Origin: Musa acuminata AAA Group
Lineage: Eukaryota > Streptophyta > Magnoliopsida > Zingiberales > Musaceae
NCBI RefSeq assembly: GCF_036884655.1
Contig: NC_088347.1
Coordinates: 16,849,501 to 16,913,500 of the forward strand
DNA length: 64,000 bases
Direction: 5' to 3'
Positions 32,799-43,961 of the stretch are shown here, piece after piece (position 1 is the stretch's first letter; every line of letters starts with the position of its first letter). A program made the translations under genes and the position numbers. Under the pieces are notes generated by a model that was not told the origin of the DNA, did no database searches, and was given only the letters and a program-made list of their open reading frames with translations.

Positions 32799-33924
32799 TT
32801 AATCCTTAGGAGGAAATCCATAGTTCTTATACATGACATCTATTTTTTGATTCATTTGTTGTAGTTCCTTCAAAATTTTAATTTGCTGAATTTGAATTTG
32901 CTCTTGCTGTGATTTGAGTTGTTCTTGTTGTGATTTGATCTGATATAATTCTACCATAGTGAGTTCTTCAGAAGATGAAGTAGGAGCTAAAGGTGCTGCA
33001 CCAAAGGGACTAGGAGGAGGAGATTCATTTTCCCTAAAAATTGGTGTTTCGGGGTGTTCTACTAGTGGGGGAATTGGATCAGTCCTTCTAGGTTGCCTAA
33101 CCCATATACCATTGCTAAATGTGCACCTTAGTCTTTTCAGTAGATTTCTATTGATGGTGTTAAATCGATCGACTTGAATTGTTTTTTCATCAGGCGAGAC
33201 ACAAATGTCATGGGCAAGTATTAATCAAGTGATTAGCCCCCCATATGATAACATAGTGTCTTTAGCTATTATATCCTGCATGTGTTGCCAGATTAAGTAT
33301 CCAAAATAATTATCTTGTCCGGTCATAATCCAATATATGGTGCTTAGCTCTATTTGACTCATTTCATCAAGATGAAATAGCTTGGGAAGTAGTATGCTAG
33401 TCATGATGTGATGAAGAATTTTAGAGTTAAAGGGTAGTAAGTGCTCACAACTTTTGAGTATCATGCCTAGGTTCGGATTTTCAAAAATAGTTTCTAAGGC
33501 TTCGGAGTAAGTTGCTCCGATTACATTGACATCCTATTTATTTCTAAAGTAACAACCTTTATCTTTTTTAAGTAATTCCAATTAGTTCATAAATAGTACT
33601 ATCAAAGAGTTGAATTTGTATTCCTAAAAGGTAGGTACTTAGTCTATCATTATCCACACATAAGTTTACATAAAATAGCCTAACTAACCTAGGATAAATT
33701 GGTTCATTGATTTGTAGGAGAGGTAAGGCATCTAAATGTGCAAACCATCTAATGGGTTTTAGGTTTCTAAGTTCATCTATATCAACATGTTTACCATTAT
33801 GTATAGTTCTTGTTTCGAAATTTGAAAATCTAAGAGCTACTTCATTAGATCTAAAAATGTTTTGGTCATATAAATCTCCTTCTACCCTCTTCCCTTTTGT
33901 TCTTGTTGATCTCTTAGGTGCCAT
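32799..33924 (-). pseudogene. extra ORF downstream of pol (plant transposon-associated protein)
   Basis: The ATG complement at 33922-33924 starts MAPKRSTRTKGKRVEGDLYD, then FRSNEVALRFSNFETRTIH and YPRLVRLFYVNL. This resembles, from memory, the 'putative plant transposon protein' domain found with some plant LTR elements. The frame shifts after 33568 into 33464-33225 (MTSILLPKLFHLDEMSQIEL), has a stop, then continues through a Pro-rich acidic part. The C terminus is a Gln-rich coiled coil (KSQQEQLKSQQEQIQIQQIK) ending GFPPKD and TAA at 32799-32801. The original protein was about 370 residues. Its role is unknown. Element A lacks it. Confidence 0.7.
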
Positions 33925-34149
33925 TATCTAAATAAGATGATAGATCAAGTATATGAAACTATGAAGAGTAGGCAAAATAATGAGAAGAGAAAGGAAAGAT
34001 ATCATATTTTACCTTATGGAGAATTCCTTGGAAGATAGAGAGCTTGAACCAACAAAAAACCCTCTCTTAGGCTTCTAAATGTTAGAATGGGGGTTAGAGA
34101 GGTTTAGAGAGTGTTGTGGGAGTTCTAGGGAGGGGTCTCACGGGTTGGG

Positions 34150-34245
34150 GGTGGTTCCACCGCTGGCCCTAACCCCTTCTCTTATAAGGGAATTCTCGAG
34201 CGGTGCCACCGCCTGGCGACCGAGCGCTCAGGCGGTGCTACCGCC
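34150..34245 (-). promoter_or_regulatory. candidate internal promoter upstream of the extra ORF
   Basis: Between RNase H and the extra ORF lie three inverted repeats of the LTR type (34150-34163, 34200-34213, 34231-34245). A CTTATAAG TATA-like box is at 34181-34188, about 260 bp before the ORF start. In the LTRs the same palindromes precede the TATA box. I infer a promoter; no transcript data are available. Confidence 0.4.
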
Positions 34246-34450
34246 GGTTCTGGGAATGGCATCACTGGCATGCCAAAGGAGAAAGAAAAAAAATTTCTTT
34301 CCTCCCCCTTTTTGTTTTTCAGAGGTGTTTGGTTTGGATTGCGCTTTAATATGTCATTTGGAATCGAAAGAGAAGGAAGAAATCAAATCGATGAAAAAAT
34401 GGAAAGTGGATACAAAACTCTTTGGAAAATACATTTAATCAAGCTTATTC

Positions 34451-35219
34451 TCAGGGACTATTTAACATGCCTAGTTTCCTTCTAATGAAATCAAATTGGT
34501 CTTCATCTAAGGCTTTTGTAAAAATATCTGCTAATTGATGCTTTATGTCAATAAACTCTAGAATGACATTATTGTTAAGGACATGATCGTGTATGAAATG
34601 ATGCCTAACGTCGATATGCTTAGTTCTAGAGTGTTGAATTAGATTTTTGGTAAGACAAATGACACTTGTATTATCACATTTTATGGGTATGTTTTTCAAG
34701 TAAATTCCATAGTCTTTCAATGTATTCTTTATCCAAACAACTTGTGTATAGCATGCACTTGTAGTAATGTATTCAGCTTCCATCGTAAATAGTGCAACTG
34801 AATTTTGTTTCTTGGAAGTCCAAGAAACAAGTGCATGTCCTAGAAATTGGCATGTTCCGGATGTATTTTTTTATCTATCCTGTATCCGCCAAAATCGACA
34901 TCTGCATAAGCTATTAAATCAAATTTATCGGATTTCGGATACCACAATCCTAAATTGGGAGTTCCTTTAAGATATCTGAAAATTCTTTTAATACTCTTAA
35001 GATGAGATAATTTAGGATTAGATTGAAACCTAGCGCAAAGTCCTACACTAAACATGATATCTGGTCTAGTCGCGGTGAGGTAAAGTAGACTACCTATCAT
35101 TCCCCTATACGTTTTTTTATCAAACTTTTCACCATTTTCATCCATATGTAACTTAGTCGAAGTACTCATAGGAGTGTTTATCGCTTTTGAACCATCTATG
35201 TTAAATCGTTTTAACAATT
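34451..35219 (-). pseudogene. C' RT C-terminus and RNase H
   Basis: 35217-34840: MLKRFNIDGSKAINTPMST, GMIGSLLYLTATRPDIMFS, LGLWYPKSDKFDLIAYADVD. A frame change near 34850-34790, then MEAEYITTSACYTQVVW, IKCDNTSVICLTKNL, RHHFIHDHV and HQLADIFTKALDE, stopping at 34451. The RNase H motifs are complete but split by the frameshift. Confidence 0.87.
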
Positions 35220-36215
35220 CTAATGTATATTTAGATTGATTAAGAAATATACCATCACTAAGTTATTTAATTTGCAATCTAAAAAGAAGGTTAATTCACC
35301 CATTAATCTCATTTCAAATTCATGACTCATACACTTGGCAAATGATTCACATAGTGACTCATCGGAAGAACCAAAAATAATATCGTCAACATAAATTTGC
35401 ACAATAAGAAAATTATTTTCAAAGTGTTTGATAAATAATGTAGTATCAACCTTGTCTTTGGTAAAATTATTTAAAATAAGAAAGGAACTAAGCCTTTCAT
35501 ACCAAGCTCTAGGAGCTTCTTTCAAGCCATAGAGAGCCTTAGTCAACTTGAATACATGATTAGGAAGAAGAGACTTTTCAAATCCGGGAGGTTGTTCGAC
35601 ATATACTTCTTCGGAAATAAAACCATTCAAGAAGGCACTTTTGACATCCATTTGAAATAGTTTAAAATCATTACTACTAGCATAGGCAAGGAGCATCCTA
35701 ATGACTTCTAATCTTACCATAAGAGCAAAGGTTTCTTCATAGTCGATATCTTCTTCTTGGTTGAAACCTTTGGCCACTAGTCTAGCCTTGTTTCTAATCA
35801 CGATACCGCATTCATCTTGCTTGTTTCTAAAGGCCCACTTAGTACCAATGACTAATTGGTTACTAAGTCTAGGAACAAGCTTCCATACCTCATTCCTCTC
35901 AAATTGGTTCAATTCCTCTTGCATTGAAATGACCCAAGAATCATCTTTTAAGGCCTCGTCAATGCATTTAGGTTTGATTTGAGAAAGGAAGGTGGCGTTA
36001 GCACAAAAATTCTTGAAGGAAGAATGAGTTTGAACCCCTTTTGATGTATCTCCTAGAATTAGCTCCTTTGGATGAGCATCCACATACTTCCATTCCTTAA
36101 GTAAGGAAGAAGATGAATTCAAGTTGCTATTTTGAGGAGGGAGTTCATTTAAATTCAAATTTTCAAAACCAAGGTCATCATCAAAATCATTTTTATTTAA
36201 CTCTAAAAATTTCAT
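35220..36215 (-). CDS. C' reverse transcriptase (open frame, part of pol)
   Basis: A 331-codon open stretch. RT copies element RNA into DNA inside the particle. Motifs in order: NQFERNEVWKLVPR, TKWAFRNK, KARLVAKGFNQEE, FQMDVKSAFLNG, EEVYVEQPPGFE, LYGLKEAPRAWYE and IYVDDIIFGSSDESL with YVDD intact (near 35390). It lacks its own start, being an internal part of the Gag-Pol frame, and ends in a shift at the RNase H connection. It is the best preserved enzyme domain in the window and useful as the family reference. Confidence 0.9.
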   Translation of the reverse strand: MKFLELNKNDFDDDLGFENLNLNELPPQNSNLNSSSSLLKEWKYVDAHPKELILGDTSKGVQTHSSFKNFCANATFLSQIKPKCIDEALKDDSWVISMQEELNQFERNEVWKLVPRLSNQLVIGTKWAFRNKQDECGIVIRNKARLVAKGFNQEEDIDYEETFALMVRLEVIRMLLAYASSNDFKLFQMDVKSAFLNGFISEEVYVEQPPGFEKSLLPNHVFKLTKALYGLKEAPRAWYERLSSFLILNNFTKDKVDTTLFIKHFENNFLIVQIYVDDIIFGSSDESLCESFAKCMSHEFEMRLMGELTFFLDCKLNNLVMVYFLINLNIH

Positions 36216-36239
36216 TGAAAACTACATGAATAGACTCTT

Positions 36240-37102
36240 CTATAATAAGGTTCTTTTGTTAAAAACACGAAAAGCCTTAGAAACGGAAGAGTAACCAAGA
36301 AATGTGCCTTTATCGGATTTGGCATTAAATTTTCCTAAAGCATCATTTTCATTCAAAATAAAGCATTTGCAACCAAAAACTTTAAAATAAGAAACATTTG
36401 ATCTTTTGTTATTCCATAATTCATAGGAAGTTTTTGATAGAGACGGTCTTATTAGAACCCTATTCATGACGTAGCAAGCCGTATTAACGGCTTCGGCCCA
36501 AAAATACTTGGGTAGACTATGTTCATTCAACATAGTTCTTGCCATTTCTTGTAGGTTTCTATTTTTTCTTTCAAATACTCCATTTTGTTGATGATTTCTT
36601 GGAGTGGAGAAGTTGTTGTTATATCCATTAGATTCACAAAAACTTTGGAAGTATAGTTTTGAAATTCGCCACCATGATCACTCCGAATTGAAGAAATCAT
36701 GATGCCTTTTTCGTTTTGAGTGAGTTTACAAAATTTAAAGAAACATTTGAAATAATCCCTTTTGTGAGCCAAGAAATAGGTCCAAGTGTATCTAGTATAG
36801 TCATCTACAATTACAAAGACATATTTGCTTCCTCCTAAACTTGTCATGTCAATTAGTCCAAATAAGTCTAAGTGGATTAATTGTAATGGTCTAGTGGTGC
36901 TAATTTGGTTTTTTGGTTTGAAACTAGTTTTTATTTGTTTACCTAGTTGACACGCATCACATACTTTGTCCTTAACAAACTTCATATTGGGAATCCCTCG
37001 TACTAATTCTCTAGATGAGATCTTAGATATTAGTTTCATACTTGCATGGCCTAATCTCCTATGCCAAAGCCAAGCATCATCATTTAAAGAGGAGAGGCAC
37101 AT
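36240..37102 (-). pseudogene. C' integrase pseudogene
   Basis: Pre-integrase zinc motif (WHRRLGH...CDACQLGKQ), then LDLFGL, VIVDDYTRY, RSDHGGEF. A frameshift near 36530-36610 splits the catalytic Glu region from MARTMLNEHSLPKYFWAEAVNT, FKVFGCK and FLGYSSVSKAF. The two open parts are 37102-36527 and 36545-36240. Confidence 0.88.
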
Positions 37103-37110
37103 TTCATTAC

Positions 37111-37440
37111 TTAGTTTATCAAGGTTGATGGTGTAGACATTATTTGTTTCAAAGCAATCATTGACACGTGATTGTTTGGTTTTTTAATAATGCACACATT
37201 AGATTCAAATCTAACGATATAACCCTTATTGCATAATTGGCTAATACTTAAAAGATTATGTTTCAATCCATCAACTAGTAATACATTATCAATAGAAAAA
37301 CTTAATTTGTTACCTATGGTTCCCTTGCCAATGATTTTGCCTTTGTTGTTGTCTCCAAAGGTGACGTACCCTTCTTCTTTACTAGTAAGCATAGAGAAAT
37401 GAGATGGATCTCCAGTCACGTGTCTTGAGCATCCACTATC
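37111..37440 (-). pseudogene. C' aspartic protease
   Basis: [39 protein letters not shown] and [15 protein letters not shown]. The DSG active site is readable just upstream (GATAGTGGATGCTC on the minus strand near 37430-37443). A frame disturbance separates it from gag. Confidence 0.78.
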
Positions 37441-37459
37441 GAGATATCATCTCTTGCTC

Positions 37460-39040
37460 CTAGCTTGTGGGTTTGTCTACAAAAAGAGGATGGTTTTTAA
37501 GTACCCATTTGATTTTGGGTGCCTCAAAATTTGATCTAGCAATTTGGTTATTCATTATTGAACTATTTATAGTTCCTTTAGGAACCCATATTAATTTATG
37601 TAGACTAATTTTCCTAAATGGGCATTTGTAAGCAACATATCCGAATTTACAACAAAAGTTACATTTCAAACAAGGTGAAACATGTAATGTGGGTCCTTTA
37701 ATGAAAGTGGTAGGATTTTGGTGAGATCCTCTCATAAAACCAATTCCACTTCTATTTGCGATGTGACCCTTATTTGCAAGGATCATGTCCAATCCCTTGC
37801 TACCGACCGTAAACTTGTTTAAGGTCTTTTTAAGTAGCAAGTTTTCATTTTTTTATTGCTTCTAAATGTTCACACTTAGAGCATGTAGGAGTTTGAAGAC
37901 TATCAAGCTTATTTTGTAGTAAGACATGCTCTTTCTTTAAGATATTAAACTTCTTACTAATAGTTCTACACTCATCAAATAATTCGTGAAAAGCAATAAA
38001 AAGTTTATCGAAAGATAAATCTTCATTAATTAAATCATATACCTCTTTTCCCAAAGCCATTAGCATGAAGTTTGCCTCCTCTTTGTTGCTAGCTTCTTCA
38101 CTTTCAAAATCACTTGAATCGTCCTAAGTCGCTTTTAGAGCTTTCTTCTTCTTTGGTTGCTTCTTCTTGGCTTGGGGGCATTCTTTTTTTAAGTGTCCCG
38201 GCTTCTTGCATTCGTAGCATATCACTTGGTCCTTTTTATGTTCAAGTCTGTTTTTGGTGTTATTTTTAAATTTATTCTTTCTTATAAATTTTTAAAATTT
38301 TTGAGTTAAAAGTGCAATGTCATTGTCACTGTCCTCATCACTTAATGTTCCTTTCAAGTGGTCTTCTTGTGATGTGAGCACCATATCCTTCTTGTTCTTT
38401 AGAAGGGGGTTCTCGAGCTCTTCATGAGCATGACACGTCATTTCATAAGTCATTAGAGACTCAATAAGTTTTTCAAGAGGAAATGTTTTAAGGTCCTTTG
38501 CCTCTTGAATAGCCGTAACTTTTGGATCCCAACTTTTAGAAAGGGATCTTAAGATTTTAGTTACAAGTTCAAAGTTAGAAAAATCTTTACCAAGAGCTTT
38601 GAGTCCATTGATGACATCCGTGAAACGGGTGTACATATCTCCGATGGACTCACTTGGTTTCATTCGAAAAAGTTCATAAGAGTACATAAGAATATTAATT
38701 TTGGATTCTTTCACTCAACTAGTGCCTTCATGAGTGACCTCAAGAGTTCTCAAAATATCAAAAGCCAAATCACAAATTGAAACGCGATTGAATTCATTTT
38801 TGTCTAATGCACAAAACAGGACATTCATAGCCTTTGCGTTTAAAGCAAAAACTTTATTCTCCGATTCATCCCATTCGCTCATTGGAAGAGAAGATTTTTG
38901 AAATTCATTTTCGACAATAGTCTAAAGCTCGAAATCCATGGAAATGAGGAAGATCCTCATATGAGTTTTCCAATACGTGTAATCCGACTCATTAAACATG
39001 GGTGGATGTGTAATAAAATGACCCTAATGCATGCCAGAGT
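37460..39040 (-). pseudogene. C' gag pseudogene
   Basis: N terminus HFITHPPMFNESDYTYWKTH with the Trp that is a stop in A and E1. Stops occur after FEL (Trp expected) and in HEGTS (near 38715). The core (38714-38292) reads MKPSESIGDMYTRFTDV and NFELVTKILRSLSKSWDPK. An intact CCHC zinc knuckle CYECKKPGHLKKEC is at about 38192-38233. A coiled-coil-like part follows (38066-37845) and a second knuckle (CNFCCKFGHVAYKC) near 37620-37660. Confidence 0.86.
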
Positions 39041-39085
39041 AAGCTATATCTCTTGGGTATTAAACCAAATATGAGAGTGAACCTA

Positions 39086-39098
39086 GCTTTAATACCAA
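39086..39098 (-). other. degenerate primer binding site of C'
   Basis: The minus strand reads ATTGGTATTAAAGC, close to TTGGTATCAGAGC, next to the LTR start at 39100. Confidence 0.75.
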
Positions 39099-39099
39099 T

Positions 39100-40376
39100 T
39101 GTTTGGATCGGAGCGGCACTAAGAGGGGGGGAGGTGAATTAGTGCAGCGGATTAAAACTTATAAGTTTGAAACCTAATTCGTAAATACGAGGAGATTTCG
39201 ATTTGACAGTAACTTGAGTAAAGTGAGAAGATGAAAATGAAAGCTTGCGGTAGTGTAAATAACAATTTCAAAAAGGTAAGTACTCACATATTCAAGGAAC
39301 ACATCAATTTAAAGTGGTTTGGTCAAATAACCTACATCCACTTGTGAAGCCTTCTTCGATGAGGCTCCTAACTTTCACTAGCAAATCACTTTGAAGGGGA
39401 AGGACAAATACCCCTCTTACAACTTTTTACAAATGGTTCACACTCTTACAAATCTTCAACGAAAAGGAAGGAGGTAAACACTCAAGCAATTGAAAACAAA
39501 GCTTGCCAAAAACTTTACAAAGGTTTTTATCTCAATCTAATGCTTCTCAAAAGTTGTTATCTCAGCTGAGAATTAAGAGGTATTTATAGGCCCCAAGAGG
39601 ATTCAAATTTGAGCTCCAAATGTGAATTCTCTTGGATTCTCAAAGCTAGCGGTGCCACTGCCTATCGGTGGTGGTGCCACCGCTTGTCAATATCACATTG
39701 ATCGTTTACTGGCGGTGCCATCGCTTGTCGGTGGCGGTGCCACCGCCCAGTCCAATCATTCCACCGCTCAATCTTTCGGGTTCTGGGCGGTGCCACCACC
39801 TAGTCTGGCGGTACCATTGCCCGACCCTACGGGTCATTAAATGGGCTTCAAATCTAGCCCAAACCAAGTAATATCGGGCCTAGTTGGCCCCTAACTAGGA
39901 TATAGGATTATCCCTTAATCCTAACCCTAATTACATGCAAACTACGCAACTAAAAATATAGTCCTAAGCAAGTTTTTAACTAGCAAACATCGAGTCTCCT
40001 TCCGGCGAGCTTTCCAACGATCTTCCGGCGGACTTCTGATACAGCTTTGGATTTCTTTCGGTGGACTCCCAGTAGGCTCCCGATCTTGTGGCGAGTTCTT
40101 CGAGTAGCCGAGCCTTCTTGGTGATCTCCGTTAACCTCCGACGATCTCTTAGGCAGACTTCCAAAAACTATGATAAGTCCTCGATTTCTTCTCGATTGGT
40201 TTCGACAGCATTTTTGACAAATTTTTGGACTCTCGAACACCTATCGAACTTGACTCCGGTAGACTTGCTTTATGTTTTCTAACTATTGTAGTTAATCCTG
40301 CACACTTAACTCAATAATATGGATTAGATCAATTAACCCATCAATTGATTTCATCATCAAAATCTGAGATTCAACA
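39100..40376 (-). repeat. C' 5' LTR
   Basis: TGTTTGGATCGG...GAGATTCAACA, 1277 bp. TATTTATA (plus strand) near 39580-39590; inverted repeats 39650-39830. Confidence 0.93.
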
Positions 40377-42342
40377 TTAAGGTTGTTAAGATTTGGGGCT
40401 GCCCTGCCTACGTTAAAAGACACAACCCCGATAAGTTGGAATCAAGGACGGAGTGGTGCAAGTTTGTGGGATACCCCAAGGAAACTTGTGGATATTATTT
40501 CTGTCATCTCGAGGACCAAAAGGTCTTTGTAGCTAAAAGAGCGATGTTCCTTGAGAAGTAATTCATTCTTGGTGGAGACAGTGGGAGCATGATAGAATTG
40601 AGCGAGGTTAGAGAACCTAGCTCAAGCACCACTTTACAACTCGAGTCTGTTCAAGTACCTAATACACAAGTTCCAACTTTATGTAGGTCCGACAGAGTAT
40701 CCCATCCTCTTGAAAAATATGTAGGACATATTAGAGGAGAGGATGTTCATGATATTGATCCTCAGACCTATAAGGAGGCTATTATGAGTATAGACTCTGA
40801 GAAGTGGCAAGAAGCCATGAATTCTGAGATGGATTTCATGTACTCCAACAAGGTTTGGAACCTAGTTGATGCGCGAGGGTATTGTACCCATCGGTTACAA
40901 GTGGATCTTTAAGAAAAAGATCGGAGTAGATGGAAAGGTAGAGACTTATAAAGCAAGGCTAGTGACTAAGGGGTATCGTCAAAGGCAATATGTTGACTAT
41001 GACGAAACCTTCTCACCCGTAGAAATGTTAAAATTTATTCGAATTCTTTTGGCTATTGTAGCATACTATGATTATGAGATCTGGCAGATGGATGTGAAAA
41101 TCATATTCCTCAATGGGAACCTCGAGGAGGAGGTGTATATGATACAACTTGAGGGATTCGTGTCTAAGGACTACCTAGATAAGGTGTGCAGGTTACTTAG
41201 ATCCATTTATGGACTAAAGCAAGCTTCTCGAAGTTGGAGCATAAGATTTGATGAGGTAATCAGATCTTATGACTTCGTTAATAACGAAGATGAGCCTTGT
41301 GTGTACAGGAAGGTATGTAGGAGCGTTATCACCTTCTTGGTGTTATATATGGATGACATCCTGATCATTGAGAATGATGTAGGAGTGCTATCCACAGTAA
41401 AAACTTGGTTATCTAGACACTTCTCCATGAAGGACTTAGGAGAAGCATCTTATATCTTTGGGATTTAGATCTATAGAGATAGATCCAAGAGGATGCTTGG
41501 CTAGTCCTCGTCTAGGTACATAGACACCATTGTTTCAAGGTTTGGCATGGAAAATTTCAAGAGAGGTTTTATACCGATGAGACATGGGATATCGCTTTCT
41601 AGGAGTATATTCCTAAAGAATCTTAAAGAAAAGGCAAACATGGATAGGATATCCTATGCATCAGCAATAGGGTCTATCATGTATTCTATGCTATGTACCA
41701 GGCCTGATATAGTGCATGCTCTGAGTGTCACGAGCAAGTATAAAGCAGATTTAGGCTTGAAGCATTGGGAAGCAGTAAAGTGTATCCTTAAGTACTTGAG
41801 AAGGACTAAGAATATTTTACAACTATATGGAGGTAGTAGCCTCAGGGTTGAAGGCTACACAGACTCTAGTTTTTAGTCTGATATCGATGATAGCAAGTTG
41901 AATACAAGGTATGTGTACACCTTGAATGGAGAAGCAGTGTGCTGGAAGAGTTCCAAGCAAGATATTACTACTGACTCGACCATAAAGGCGGAGTACATTG
42001 CTACAGCAAAGGCAGCAAAAGAGGGAGTTTGGATGAAGAAGTTCATCACAGATCTAGGAGTCGTGCCGGGTAGCGAGGAGCCAATTTCAATTTCCTTATA
42101 TTGTGATAACAACGGGGCGATTGCTCAAGTGAAGGAACCCAAGTCTTATCAGAAGTGTTCTGAGGAGGTTCTTCCTAATCAGAGAGATCATGACCCAAGG
42201 AGATGTAGGAGTGGAAAGAGTTCCATCCGAAGATTACATTGTAGATCCACTGACAAAACCATTGTCTTTAAGCGTCACAGGGGTCTGATGGGAATCAGAC
42301 ACATATGTGATTGGCTTTATGGCTTTAGGTTAAGTGAGAGAT
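40377..42342 (+). pseudogene. D' integrase end, reverse transcriptase, RNase H
   Basis: Resumes exactly where C' cut the integrase (VVKIWGC, HNPDKLESRTEW, FVGYPKETCGYYF). RT follows in two frames, 40589-40912 and 40866-41468: KWIFKKKIGVDGKVETYK, IWQMDVKIIFLNGNLEEEVY, LYGLKQAS-type IYGLKQAS and LYMDDILII (YMDD variant). Then MENFKRGFIP, LCTRPDIVHALSVTS, a stop at VEGYTDSSF (41874) and RNase H parts (AVCWKSSKQDITTDSTIKAEY, LYCDNNGAI). Several frame changes make it inactive. Confidence 0.87.
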
Positions 42343-43961
42343 TACTAGTCATATGTTTCCTGCAAGCTAATCACATGAATGATGACACGTGTGACTTGAC
42401 GCGTAGTCTTTTTGCTTATTATATTTTTGACATTTTATCACTTTATATTGACTATTGTATATATGAATATATATATATATATATGTCCTTGGATCTGTAT
42501 AATCAGAATCAGATCGCGATGAGATCATGATAATGAGACCGATCGATCTTGAAAAATAGATCCTAAATAATCTCGGTCATAGGTTACTTAAGAGGGACAT
42601 CGAGATAACCGGACAAACTAGTGTGTTGTATACCCATCCATATGATGGATGTAGTTGGTCTCATAGTTGCTCGTGTAGGGACATTAGAGATACAGTATAA
42701 GTGCTCATTGGAGAATGAGTTCACTGATTGATCCGCTTACAAAATGTTGGATGGTTGATAATACCTTATGGTCATACAATGATTCCGTGGTCCTAGTGGT
42801 GTATCTGGTCCTTAGACTTGAGACACCAAGGATGTCTTGTATGAGTGCTCCACTCTTTGATACCAGACTTATAGGTTTGGATGTCCCAAATCTAGTACAA
42901 CTGGTTTTCGGGAGTGGTAGTCAACCTTACGAGGGCTATTGAGTGTCGATAGAGGATTATCCACTCTCGGTGTCATGAAAGGAATGTCTCATGTGTTCTT
43001 GCTTAGACAAATCCCTAGCCAGGGTAATTCGGATTGAGAGAGAAATAGTTCTCCAGGAGATTCCGATTAGAGCGAGACTCGAGTAGAAACCGTACAGGTC
43101 TGACAGCACCATGCTCGGTATATTATCTTTAGGATATTAGATGGATGAGGGACTATAGGTACATGGTAACTAAGGATATACATGTCTAATAGATTGGATT
43201 CCCTTGTATCGTATGGGGACTATGCATAGTGGCTTAGTACGTCCGTAATCGATGAGTCGAGTGAATTATTATGAATATAATAATTCACTGAGCCAGAAGG
43301 ATTTTTGATAAGTATGACTCATAGCCAACTCGATATTGGGCCTAGAGGGTCACACACATATGGTAGGCGTTGTGATGAGTAGAGTTTCGGACATGAGATA
43401 TCCGTTGGAGCCCCTATCTTATTGTATATCTATCTAATAAGCCCCTGAATTATTGGATCCCATGGATGAGATCCAATAAAAGCCCATGAGAGATTATTAA
43501 ATAAAGATCCACTAATCTAAGAGGCATGAGTAGTTGGATGGAGATCCAATACCCAATATGGGGAGGATCCATTAGGGTTAGTTGATAAGGGACCTCTATA
43601 AATAGGAGGAATTCAGTGGTTTATAGGCTAGAGCCTTTATTTCCCTCTCCTATTCTCCTCCCCCTCTCTACCTCAAAGTAGGCCTGGAGTTTTGAAGAGC
43701 ATCGTCGCAGCCCTGCTGTGTGAATCATCGCTAGAGAGGAGGGCGCTTGACCTCCTTCACCCTCTCCTAGAGATCTGTAGGGACACGGGGATATACGATC
43801 TCCCTAGGTAATACAATCTTTCATATATGCAGTTTTAAGTTTCATGGATTTTGCACACCAATCTTTGCATTATGACGAACACATCTTTGGGAAATTAGGG
43901 ATTTTATTTTTTTATGTTCTTCCACTGCGCCTGTGATGTCGCCCCCTTAGATTTCCCAACA
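42343..43961 (+). repeat. D' 3' LTR
   Basis: TACTAGTCATATG...TTTCCCAACA, with a short TA run (42470-42484) where the 5' LTR has hundreds of bases. TATAAATA at 43597-43604. Confidence 0.92.

Larger units (their letters stand above)
30622..40376 (-). mobile_element. Element C': full-length family K copia with an extra ORF after pol
   Basis: On the minus strand: 5' LTR (40376-39100), PBS, gag, protease, integrase, RT, RNase H, a spacer with promoter-like motifs, an extra ORF, noncoding 3' region, PPT, 3' LTR (31873-30622). It interrupts the D' integrase with a near-perfect TTAAG duplication. The two LTRs differ at about ten bases in the first 170 by eye. It is the least damaged family K copy here. 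Confidence 0.93.
24815..43961 (+). mobile_element. Element D': family D copia hosting element C'
   Basis: A 5' LTR (24815-27372), degenerate PBS, GC-rich leader, gag, protease and integrase up to 30621, resuming at 40377, then RT, RNase H, PPT and 3' LTR (42343-43961). Both LTRs start TACTAGTC instead of TGCTAGTC. The 5-bp flanks GCACC (24810-24814) and GAAGA (43962-43966) do not match, so one edge has been rearranged. The flank after D'' (GCATC, 45715-45719) is closer to GCACC. Confidence 0.88.

Noticed and set aside
32959..33177. Plus-strand ORF in the C' 3' region
   Set aside because: It is the complement of the extra ORF, whose minus-strand reading ends in a coherent coiled coil.
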